Assembly (NCBI RefSeq): GCF_014650875.1
Contig: NZ_BMVU01000001.1
Location: 705,493 to 769,492, forward strand
Direction: 5' to 3'
From: Streptomyces minutiscleroticus
GTDB lineage: Bacteria; Actinomycetota; Actinomycetes; Streptomycetales; Streptomycetaceae
DNA: 64,000 nucleotides
Positions 10,321 to 17,067 of this stretch are shown here, piece by piece; position 1 is the first letter of the stretch, and each line of letters opens with the position of its first letter. Under the pieces are notes generated by a model. That model saw nothing but the letters and a program-made list of their open reading frames with translations. It was not told the origin of the DNA and ran no database searches. Both the position numbers and the translations under genes were made by a program.

Positions 10321-10368
10321 CGGCCATGTGCGTCCGATCGAACACACATGGCCGGACGCACATGGCCG
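10321..10368 (+). terminator. Strong stem-loop after the DUF899 gene
   Basis: CGGCCATGTGCGTCCG (10321-10336) pairs perfectly with CGGACGCACATGGCCG (10353-10368): 16 bp around a 16-base loop, directly after the stop codon. There is no T-run, as is usual for Streptomyces terminators. Further partial copies of ACATGGCCGG and CCGGATGTG lie within and just after the structure. Confidence 0.8.
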
Positions 10369-10538
10369 GATGTGTATGTCCGGATGTGCGCAGGCTTGAG
10401 CCGCCGAAACGGACGAGAGGCTTCTCACATGCCGTGATGGCCGAGTGTCGACTTCGTCTCAGATCCGTCACTTCCCGCGACGTCCCCGCCTTGCATGGCG
10501 TTTAAATGCTCGTGAACAGCACGACACGGAGGTGCGGG

Positions 10539-10709
10539 ATGAACGGTCGAACGGTGCTGGAGCGCTTTCCCGCCGGCGGACCGCGCGGGTCCTGGCCGGC
10601 GGAGGAGTTCGCCCACGCGCGGCGCCTGGAGGGGCAGCACGTGGAGGTCGTCATGGACCTGTCCTCGGACATGTTCCTCGTGGTCGTGAAGGAGCTCACC
10701 GAGCCGTGA
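10539..10709 (+). CDS. Small conserved-looking protein of unknown function
   Basis: A 56-residue acidic protein: start MNGRTVLERFPAGGPRG, end DMFLVVVKELTEP. Not recognised as a named family. GGAGG (10528-10532) lies 6 bases ahead of ATG 10539, an excellent ribosome-binding site. That, with balanced amino acid use, is the reason for calling it real; an in-frame ATG at 10506 lacks such a site. No signal peptide or membrane segment. The preceding 170 bases are relatively AT-rich and probably hold its promoter. It faces the ABC exporter gene across a repeat-rich gap. Confidence 0.65.
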   Translation: MNGRTVLERFPAGGPRGSWPAEEFAHARRLEGQHVEVVMDLSSDMFLVVVKELTEP

Positions 10710-10743
10710 GAGACCCCGTGGCCACGGAGCCGCGAGGGTCCGA

Positions 10744-10831
10744 GCCAGGGAGTCGTGAGAGGGTCCGGGGCCACGGGCGAGGGCCCGGGCCAGGGAGTCG
10801 TGGGAGGGACCGGAGCCACGGAGCCGTGCGG
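10744..10831. repeat. 45-bp degenerate direct repeat, two copies
   Basis: GCCAGGGAGTCGTG at 10744 recurs at 10789, and the following 30 bases match about 80%. The pair lies between the convergent ends of the small gene (10709) and the ABC exporter gene (10837). Confidence 0.6.
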
Positions 10832-10836
10832 GAGGC

Positions 10837-12828
10837 TCACGGGCTGACCGTCCGCCCCTCGTCCGCCGCCGCATCCTCCTCCGGGAGGGGCGTCCCCACC
10901 GCGAACTGACGGGCCTGGAGCCCGTACAGCTCCGCGTACAGCCCGCCCCGGGCGAGCAGCTCGTCGGGGGCGCCGGACTCCACGAGCCGGCCGCGGTCCA
11001 GGACGTGCACCAGGTCGGCGTGGCGCACCGAGGCGAGCCGGTGCGTGATCAGCACGACCGTCCGGCCGCTGCCCGCCAGCGTCCTGATCCGCTCGAAGAC
11101 CTCCAGCTCGGCGCGGGCGTCCAGGGCCGCCGTCGGCTCGTCCACGACCAGGATCACACCGCGCCGGTACGCGGCCCGGGCGATGCCGAGCCGCTGCCAC
11201 TGGCCGCCCGACAGCTCGTGCCCGCCGCTGAACATCCGCGCGAGCAGGGTGTCCAGGCCGCGCGGCAGGTCGGCCACCACCTCCTCGGCCCCGGCCTCGG
11301 CGACCGACCGCTCCAGCCGCTCGTCGGTCAGCGGCGCGGACGGCCGGCCGATCGCCACGTTCACCCGGGCGGTGAACGGCCAGCGCTTGAAGTCCTGCGC
11401 GACCATCGCGATGCGCTCGGCGAGCAGCCGCCGGTCCACGGCCGCGGCGTCCACGCCGTCCCACAGGATGCGGCCGCTCTGCGGTGTGTACAGCCCGGCC
11501 AACAGCTTGACCAGGGTCGTCTTGCCCGAGCCGTTCTCGCCGACGAGCGCCACGATCTTGCCCATGGGCACGGTCAGCGTCAGCTCCGACAACGCGGGCC
11601 GCGCGGCCGTGCCCGGGTAGGCGAAGGTGACGTTCTCGAAGCGGATCTCCCGCGGGTCCTGTGGCAGCGGCTCGCCGCCCTCCGGGATCGCGCGCCGCGC
11701 CGCCTCGTCGTACATGCGGTGCAGGTCGGACACGAAGAGCGCCTCCTCGTGGAGGGCGTTCAGCTCCAGCACGAGCGTGCCGAGGTTCGCCGAGCCGGTG
11801 CGGATCGCGAGGACCGCCGTGCCCGCCACCGACAGGGCCATCGCCCCGGTGAGCAGCAGCACGCCGAGCGTCGCGTACGTCGCCACGGTGGCCAGGCCCG
11901 TCCAGGCCGCCGCGATCAGACCGGTGCGGGCCGCGAGCCGGGCGAGCCGGGCCTGCTCCGCCTCCGCGGACTCCGACATCGCCCGGAAGTGGCGCAGCAG
12001 GAACGGCCCGATGCCGTGCACCCGGATCTCCGGCGCGGCCTCGGGTTCGGTGAGCAGGCTGCCGATCAGCCGGCCGGCCCGCGCGTGCTGCGCCCAGGCC
12101 TGGTAGGACGCGTAGCGGCGGCGGGCGTTGACCAGGGCGCCCCACGCGCTCGGCAGGGTCATCGTCACGAGCAGCGGCAGCAGCGCCGGGTGCAGCACGG
12201 TCAGCACGCCCGCGGCCGCGACCAGCGAGATCAGCGCGTTGACCACACGGGTGCTGATGGAGATCATGCGGCGGGCCGAGGACGCGCCGAACTGGGCGGT
12301 GTCCAGCAGTTTGTGAAAGGCGTCGTCCTCGATCGCGGACAGCTCGACCGCCGCCGCCCGCTCCAGATACCGCTCGGTCGCCACCCGCTCCACCACCGGC
12401 TCCAGGCGTCCGGTGGCGTACGTCGACGCGGCCGCCAGCAGCGCGGAGACCAGCGTCATGGCGGCCACCGCGGCCAGCGCGGGCGCCGCGTCGCGCAGCC
12501 GGTCCCCGATCGGGCCGTCCGCGACCAGCCGCGCGAGCACGGCGTTGACCGCCAGCAGGCTCACCGCCTGGGCGACGCCCCGGCCCACCTCGGCACCGAG
12601 GACGGTCCGTGCGGACCGGCGGTCGGCCTGCCAGGCGAGCCGGAGGCTGGCCCCGAGCAGCTCGGGCAGCCGCCGCACCATGGCGCGGACGTTCAGCTCC
12701 AGGAACGCGTCGGAGTGCTGCGACCACCCCGTGTCGTAACGCAGCGGGCCGCCGAAGAGCAGTGACTCCGAGTCCGAGGGCGCCGGACCGCCGGCCTCTC
12801 CGTCTTTCCCCAGGGACGCTTTCCCCAT
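10837..12828 (-). CDS. ABC exporter, fused membrane and ATPase domains
   Basis: A 663-residue half-transporter. The membrane domain (residues about 65-370) has helices such as LAAVAAMTLVSALLAAASTY and LISLVAAAGVLTVLHPALLPLLV. The ATPase domain (about 395-640) has Walker A GENGSGKTT, signature LSGGQWQR, Walker B ILVVDEPTAALD and switch LITHRLA. Such proteins dimerise and export lipids, peptides or drugs; the substrate is unknown. The membrane domain is less conserved than the ATPase. ATG 12828 has GGGAGG 6 bases ahead, and the in-frame extension upstream is repeat-derived. It is a single-gene unit. Confidence 0.88.
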   Translation of the reverse strand: MGKASLGKDGEAGGPAPSDSESLLFGGPLRYDTGWSQHSDAFLELNVRAMVRRLPELLGASLRLAWQADRRSARTVLGAEVGRGVAQAVSLLAVNAVLARLVADGPIGDRLRDAAPALAAVAAMTLVSALLAAASTYATGRLEPVVERVATERYLERAAAVELSAIEDDAFHKLLDTAQFGASSARRMISISTRVVNALISLVAAAGVLTVLHPALLPLLVTMTLPSAWGALVNARRRYASYQAWAQHARAGRLIGSLLTEPEAAPEIRVHGIGPFLLRHFRAMSESAEAEQARLARLAARTGLIAAAWTGLATVATYATLGVLLLTGAMALSVAGTAVLAIRTGSANLGTLVLELNALHEEALFVSDLHRMYDEAARRAIPEGGEPLPQDPREIRFENVTFAYPGTAARPALSELTLTVPMGKIVALVGENGSGKTTLVKLLAGLYTPQSGRILWDGVDAAAVDRRLLAERIAMVAQDFKRWPFTARVNVAIGRPSAPLTDERLERSVAEAGAEEVVADLPRGLDTLLARMFSGGHELSGGQWQRLGIARAAYRRGVILVVDEPTAALDARAELEVFERIRTLAGSGRTVVLITHRLASVRHADLVHVLDRGRLVESGAPDELLARGGLYAELYGLQARQFAVGTPLPEEDAAADEGRTVSP

Positions 12829-12910
12829 GGACGACCTCCCCTGTCGTGGGCGGCCGGCCGCTGTCGCGGCCCGGGAGCCGCCCGCGCAGTGCCCTGCCCG
12901 GGAACCGGCG

Positions 12911-12960
12911 ATTCCACCCCTGCCGCAGGAGGGGATTCCGCCCCTGCGGCAGGAGGAGGT
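12911..12960. repeat. 24-bp direct repeat containing an inverted repeat, upstream of the ABC gene
   Basis: The segment starting at 12911 (ATTCCACCCCTGCCGCAGGA) is repeated at 12935 with two changes. Because CCTGCCGCAGG (12919-12929) and CCTGCGGCAGG (12943-12953) are reverse complements, the two copies can also fold on each other. It lies about 85 bases upstream of the ABC exporter start and may be an operator pair. Confidence 0.5.
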
Positions 12961-13074
12961 CCCACCCTGCGGAGGGAGCACGGGAGGGCGCGGCCGGGCA
13001 GGCGCGGAGGACGGAAGCCACCGCGCCTCCGCGCGCGGCCGTGGCGTTCCCGGCGGGGGGGCGGTCGTCCGCGG

Positions 13075-13518
13075 TCAGGCGCCGACGGGCCGCGACCAGG
13101 CGGGCGTGGTGCCCGTGGCCCCGCACAGGGCCAGGTAGAGCGGGATCGGCGGGGTGTACGGGACGGTGCTCTCCGGCCGGTGGATCAGGCTGGGCCGCCG
13201 GGGCGCGTCGGAGGGCACGAAGGCGCCGGCCGCGTAGTGCGCGGGCGCCGGCCACTGCACGGCGACGTCGGAGTCGGAGGGCACGATCCACCACCAGTCC
13301 GCGCCATCGGCGTACACGCAGCCGATGCGGGGGAGGCGGTGCACCACCTCCGCCCCGAGCCGGGCGGGTGTCGAGACCGCGTCGCAGCCGAGGGGGAGCT
13401 GCATGTCCGTCGGCACGCTGAGGCGCCGGGCCGCCGCGTCGCCGGACGCCCGCATGGTCCGCCGTACGCGGACCACCGTGTCCAGGCTCAGCGCGCGTGC
13501 CGCTCCGCCGCTCCGCAT
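13075..13518 (-). CDS. Hypothetical protein coupled to an anti-sigma-type ATPase
   Basis: A 147-residue protein I do not recognise. It has an N-terminal Arg-rich helix and a tryptophan-rich centre (ADGADWWWIVPSDSDVAVQW). There is no signal peptide. Its ATG lies one base after the stop of the upstream ATPase gene (TGACATG), so the two are translationally coupled and probably work together. WWW followed by IVPSDSD suggests a small ligand-binding domain, but that is speculation. In-frame extension upstream would run through the ATPase gene and is rejected. Confidence 0.7.
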   Translation of the reverse strand: MRSGGAARALSLDTVVRVRRTMRASGDAAARRLSVPTDMQLPLGCDAVSTPARLGAEVVHRLPRIGCVYADGADWWWIVPSDSDVAVQWPAPAHYAAGAFVPSDAPRRPSLIHRPESTVPYTPPIPLYLALCGATGTTPAWSRPVGA

Positions 13519-13519
13519 G

Positions 13520-14137
13520 TCACAGTCCTCGCTCTCGGGTCCGCTCCCGCCGCACGGCGGAGGACTCCGCCTCGGTCCGCGAGGAGCCGGCTGGGGCCGG
13601 CCGGCTCCTCGCGCCCCAGCCCAGGTCCGACCGCGGCTCGGCGCCGTTGTTCGCCGAGTGCGGGAGTTCGGCCCAGACCAGCAGTCCGGGACCGGTCTCC
13701 TGGGCGCCCCAGGCACTGCACACCGCCGAGACGAGGAGCAGTCCCCTCCCGTGCTCCTCCTCGGGGCGCTGCGGCGACGGGCGGGGTTCACCCGGCGCGC
13801 ATCCCTCGTCACGTACGGCTATCCGTACCAGTCCCTCGTCGTCGTGCAGCTCGCAGACCACGTACCGGCTCGCGGTGTGCACGACCGCGTTGGTGACCAG
13901 TTCGGAGATGACCAGCTCGGCGGCGTCGCAGGTGTCCTGGCAGACCGACCAGCCCGACAGCCGGGCGCGGGCCAGGCGGCGTGCCTGGGCGGGCGAGCCC
14001 GGGTGAGCGGCCAGCTCGAACCGGAACCGGCGCTCGGCCGCCGCGCGGGGGCGCACCCCTGCGGCTGCACCGAGACCGTACCGGTCCTCGGCTGCGTCTG
14101 TTCCTAACGGCGCGGCGGACGAAGTCACGCTTGCCAC
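13520..14137 (-). CDS. ATP-binding anti-sigma-type protein (HATPase, RsbW-like)
   Basis: About 205 residues. The N box AAELVISELVTNAVVH and the G2 motif HGRGLLLVSAVCSAWG mark a GHKL ATPase without a histidine-kinase domain, as in RsbW/SpoIIAB-type anti-sigma kinases. Residues 1-35 and the last 45 are poorly ordered. GTG 14137 was chosen because GGCGGGG lies 5 bases upstream; a second GTG 9 bases on, and an ATG at 14218, are possible. It is divergent from the HTH gene at 14322 and coupled to the unknown gene at 13518. Second copy of the ATPase / HTH / DUF397 trio in this window. Confidence 0.83.
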   Translation of the reverse strand: MASVTSSAAPLGTDAAEDRYGLGAAAGVRPRAAAERRFRFELAAHPGSPAQARRLARARLSGWSVCQDTCDAAELVISELVTNAVVHTASRYVVCELHDDEGLVRIAVRDEGCAPGEPRPSPQRPEEEHGRGLLLVSAVCSAWGAQETGPGLLVWAELPHSANNGAEPRSDLGWGARSRPAPAGSSRTEAESSAVRRERTRERGL

Positions 14138-14153
14138 TATCGCCCCGCCGTGA

Positions 14154-14195
14154 ACACTTGGCAAGTGGCACTCTGAAAATTGCAGAGTGCAGTGT
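14154..14195. promoter_or_regulatory. Compound inverted-repeat operator between divergent ATPase and HTH genes
   Basis: Two adjacent dyads: CACTTG-G-CAAGTG (14155-14167), then GCACTCTG (14168-14175) and CAGAGTGC (14183-14190), 8 bp perfect around AAAATTG. ACACT (14154-14158) and AGTGT (14191-14195) also pair outside them. The stretch is AT-richer than its surroundings. It sits just upstream of the ATPase start, where the HTH protein could control both directions. Confidence 0.55.
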
Positions 14196-14321
14196 CCCCT
14201 CTCGAAGGGCCATGGCACACTGCTCGCAACAGCATGCGACGCGGCGTCAGTTCGGTAACCCGCCCCGGGTGGTCCGAACTAGGCGCCGCCCGGCCTGTCC
14301 GGGACCGATCTGGAGGTAGAC

Positions 14322-15182
14322 GTGAGCGAACCGCGGTCCGCGCCGACGGTCGGCCAGGTCGTCCTCGGTCGGCGCCTGCTGGACCTGCGGGAGCGCGCGG
14401 GGCTCAAGCGCGAGGAGGCCGCGCGCGTCCTGCGCGTGACCGCCGCGACCGTCCGCCGCATGGAGATGGCCGAGGTCTCCCTCAAGATCCCCTATCTCCA
14501 GCTGCTCCTGAAGTCCTACGGCGTCTCCGACGAGGAGGCCGAGGCATTCGTCACGCTCGCGGAGGAGGCGAACAAGCCCGGCTGGTGGCAGCGGTTCCAC
14601 GACATCCTGCCGGGCTGGTTCTCCATGTACGTGAGCCTGGAGGGCGCGGCCACCCTCATCCGCTCCTACGAACCGCACTTCGTGCCCGGCCTGCTGCAGA
14701 CCGAGGACTACGCGCGCGGCGTCCTGACCTCGGGCGCCATCGGCCAGACGCGGCCCGAGGACATCGAGCGCCACGTCGACCTGCGCATGCAGCGCCAGGC
14801 CCTGCTCACCCGCGAGGACGCGCCGCGGCTGTGGGTCGTCATGGACGAGACCGCGCTGCGCCGGCCCGCCGGCGACGCCGGCGTCATGCGCGCCCAGATC
14901 GAGAAGCTGCTCGAGGCCACGAAGCTGCCCAACGTGACGCTGCAGATCGCCCCGTTCTCCTCGGGGCCGCATCCCGGCACGTACGGGCCGTTCGTGCTGT
15001 TCCGGTTTGCCATGGCGGAACTCCCCGACATGGTCTACAGCGAGTACCTGACCGGTGCCGTCTACCTGGACGCGCGCACCGAGGTGGCCACCCACCTCGA
15101 GGTCATGGACCGCATGGCGGCACAGGCCGCCACAGCACATCGCACGAAGGAGATCCTCGAGGATCTCCGCAAGGAGCTGTGA
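14322..15182 (+). CDS. XRE-family HTH regulator, Scr1/WhiJ-like (DUF5753)
   Basis: A 286-residue protein. The N-terminal HTH (LLDLRERAGLKREEAARVLR, about residues 19-38, with VTAATVRRMEMAEVS) is followed by the DUF5753 domain with VPGLLQTEDYARGVL (about 124-138). GTG 14322 has GGAGG (14312-14316) 5 bases ahead. The next gene begins immediately after its stop (TGAATG). Same family and same neighbours as 4471-5310, but the two proteins are clearly diverged, so this is not a recent duplication. Confidence 0.88.
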   Translation: MSEPRSAPTVGQVVLGRRLLDLRERAGLKREEAARVLRVTAATVRRMEMAEVSLKIPYLQLLLKSYGVSDEEAEAFVTLAEEANKPGWWQRFHDILPGWFSMYVSLEGAATLIRSYEPHFVPGLLQTEDYARGVLTSGAIGQTRPEDIERHVDLRMQRQALLTREDAPRLWVVMDETALRRPAGDAGVMRAQIEKLLEATKLPNVTLQIAPFSSGPHPGTYGPFVLFRFAMAELPDMVYSEYLTGAVYLDARTEVATHLEVMDRMAAQAATAHRTKEILEDLRKEL

Positions 15183-15455
15183 ATGGACCGCACGACGTCC
15201 CGCGCACCCCGGATACGGGAGAAGCGGATCTACAACGGTATGCCCGCGCGCGACCTGGGCAGCGAGGGCTGGCACAAGCCCTGGAGCGGAGGCAACGGCG
15301 GCAACTGCCTGGAGGCCATGAAGCTGGAGGACGGCCGGATCGCCGTCCGGCAGTCCGCGGACCCGGACAGCCCCGCGCTCATCTACACGCCGGGCGAGAT
15401 GACCGCCTTCATCCAGGGCGCCAAGGCGGGGGAGGCGGACTTCCTCCTCTCCTGA
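15183..15455 (+). CDS. DUF397 family small protein
   Basis: A 90-residue protein. The DUF397 core runs from about residue 20: DLGSEGWHKPWSGGNGGNCL, then VRQSADPDSPALIYTPGEMT and the acidic end GEADFLLS. The ATG abuts the stop of the HTH gene; a shorter start at 15240 would give the more usual length of about 71 residues. The 19 extra N-terminal residues are basic and unlike the family. Likely small partner or modulator of the adjacent regulator. Confidence 0.85.
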   Translation: MDRTTSRAPRIREKRIYNGMPARDLGSEGWHKPWSGGNGGNCLEAMKLEDGRIAVRQSADPDSPALIYTPGEMTAFIQGAKAGEADFLLS

Positions 15456-15473
15456 GCCTTTTGTGAGCCCCTT

Positions 15474-15500
15474 GTCCTCTGTGAATCGTCCTCTGTGAAT
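15474..15500. repeat. Short direct repeat after the DUF397 gene
   Basis: GTCCTCTGTGAAT at 15474-15486 is repeated at 15488-15500. It lies in a relatively AT-rich stretch at the start of the 658-base gap 15456-16113. Confidence 0.6.
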
Positions 15501-15675
15501 TCTGTCGTTTTCTGACTTGATCACCGCCTCACCCCTAAGACTGTTCCGGCATTCAATTGATCCCTGAGCACCACGGAGACATCCGTACCGACCGCGACAC
15601 CCGCACGACCACGACCATCACCACGGGCACGGCCACGGCCATTGCCCACGCCTAGACAGCGCGCCCGTGCCGGCA

Positions 15676-15703
15676 CCCGCGCCGGTGCCGGCACCGGCGC
15701 GGG
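15676..15703. terminator. 28-bp perfect palindrome
   Basis: The half-site CCCGCGCCGGTGCC (15676-15689) is followed at once by its exact reverse complement (15690-15703). It lies 220 bases after the DUF397 stop and 411 bases before the methyltransferase. It could be a terminator or a protein-binding site; with no loop, a cruciform or dimer-binding site is as likely as an RNA hairpin. Confidence 0.5.
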
Positions 15704-15839
15704 ACGGGACATGGACATCGACCCGCGCGCCGGCCCGTACCTCGTCCCGTACGCCGGCGCACACGCCGATGAGCGCGCCGCGCCTCGTGCGCACCTCCTG
15801 CGCCGCGAGTGCTTCCGGCGCTTCGAAGACCTCCTGCGC

Positions 15840-16055
15840 TGCGAAGGCTTCACGCGCTGCGAAGGCTTCACGCGTCCCGCATGCCTCCAGCGCCCCGGAG
15901 CTTCTCGTGCTTCTCATGCTTCCCGTACATCCCGGGTGATCCATGCATCCGGCGCATCTCGCACTTCTCGGGTCTCCCGTGCACCGAGCGCTTCTCGTGC
16001 TTCGGGCGCTTCTCGTACTCCGAGCGCTTCTCGTACTCCGAGCGTCTCCCGCGCC
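15840..16055. repeat. 18-bp-period repeats in the gap before the methyltransferase
   Basis: GCGAAGGCTTCACGCG occurs twice, 18 bases apart, near 15841. From 15988 to about 16055 there are nearly four units of an 18-bp repeat (GAGCGCTTCTCGTACTCC and variants), and weaker copies lie in between. This fills much of the 658-base gap. All frames across it give low-complexity Ser/Arg peptides. An in-frame joining to the methyltransferase (ATG 15943) exists but lacks a ribosome-binding site, so I see no gene here. Confidence 0.8.
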
Positions 16056-16113
16056 TCGCGGGTCCCGCCTCCTCCGTAATTCCTTCCTGTTCCGCAGACC
16101 CATGGAGTTCCTC

Positions 16114-16926
16114 ATGACCGGGCACGAGCCCACGCAGGACGCCATCCGTATCGACACCGGCAAGCCGCATCCCGCGCGGATGTACGACTGGTTCTTAGGG
16201 GGCAAGGACAACTACCCCGTGGACGAGGAGATGGGACGGCGGCTCCTCGCCCTCGACCGGCGGGTGCCGGCCATGGCCAGGACCAACCGGGCCTTCATGC
16301 ACCGGGCCACGCGCTGGCTGGCCGCCAACGGCGTGCGCCAGTTCCTCGACATCGGCACCGGCATCCCGACCGAACCCAACCTGCACCAGATAGCCCAGCA
16401 GGCCGCGCCCGACTCCCGCGTCGTCTACTGCGACAACGACCCCATCGTGCTGGCGCACGCGGCGGCCCTGCTGCGCAGCACGCCCGAGGGCCGCACCGAG
16501 TACCTCCAGGCGGACGTCCGCGACCCGGAGGCGATCCTCGGACAGGCCAGGGAGATCCTGGACTTCGACCGGCCCGTCGGCCTCTCCCTCATCGCCCTGC
16601 TGCACTTCGTCCCGGACGAGGACGGCGCGTACGAACTGGTGGACCGGTTCCTCGCCGCCCTGCCCTCCGGCAGCTACCTGGTCGTGTCGCACGCCTCGGG
16701 CGAGTTCGACGAGGAGAAGGCCTCCGCGGCGACCGAGATGTACCGGCGCAGCGGGCTGACCATGGCGCTGCGCACCCGCGACGAGGTCGCCCGCTTCTTC
16801 GACGGGCTCGAACTCGTCGACCCCGGTGTGGTGCTGGTGCCGGACTGGCACCCCGGCCTCGGCGAGGTCATCGAGGTCGAGGGCGGACCGGTGCCCGGGT
16901 ACGCGGCGGTGGGACGCAAGCCGTAG
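16114..16926 (+). CDS. SAM-dependent methyltransferase, DUF574/Methyltransf_19 type
   Basis: A 270-residue protein. The family start is clear: KPHPARMYDWFLGGKDNYPV (about residues 14-33). Motif I of the Rossmann SAM site follows: FLDIGTGIPT (about 81-90), then VVYCDNDPIVLAHA and LQADVRDPEAIL. These methyltransferases are numerous in Streptomyces and their substrates are mostly unknown. ATG 16114 is chosen because GGAG (16104-16107) lies 6 bases ahead; that GGAG is part of the earlier in-frame ATG 16102. Confidence 0.85.
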   Translation: MTGHEPTQDAIRIDTGKPHPARMYDWFLGGKDNYPVDEEMGRRLLALDRRVPAMARTNRAFMHRATRWLAANGVRQFLDIGTGIPTEPNLHQIAQQAAPDSRVVYCDNDPIVLAHAAALLRSTPEGRTEYLQADVRDPEAILGQAREILDFDRPVGLSLIALLHFVPDEDGAYELVDRFLAALPSGSYLVVSHASGEFDEEKASAATEMYRRSGLTMALRTRDEVARFFDGLELVDPGVVLVPDWHPGLGEVIEVEGGPVPGYAAVGRKP

Positions 16927-16933
16927 ACCCTGG

Positions 16934-17029
16934 CCGGGAGCCGGGAGCCGGGAGCCGGGAGCCGGGAGCCGGGAGCCGGGAGCCGGGAGCCGGGAGCCGG
17001 GAGCCGGGAGCCGGGAGCCGGGAGCCGGG
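16934..17029. repeat. 7-bp tandem repeat (CCGGGAG), 13.7 copies
   Basis: An uninterrupted array of CCGGGAG fills most of the gap between the convergent ends of the methyltransferase (16926) and gltD (17068). There are no mismatches in 96 bases. A 7-bp unit shifts the reading frame at each copy, but it lies outside both genes. Such perfect arrays change length by slippage and are useful strain markers. Confidence 0.95.
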
Positions 17030-17067
17030 GATCGGGAAGCGGAGGGGCGGGGCGGCGGCCGGGGGTC

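Noticed and set aside
15943..16113. 57-residue N-terminal extension of the methyltransferase, through the 18-bp repeats
   Set aside because: No ribosome-binding site, low-complexity Leu/Val/Arg peptide, and the family begins at MTGHEPTQ.
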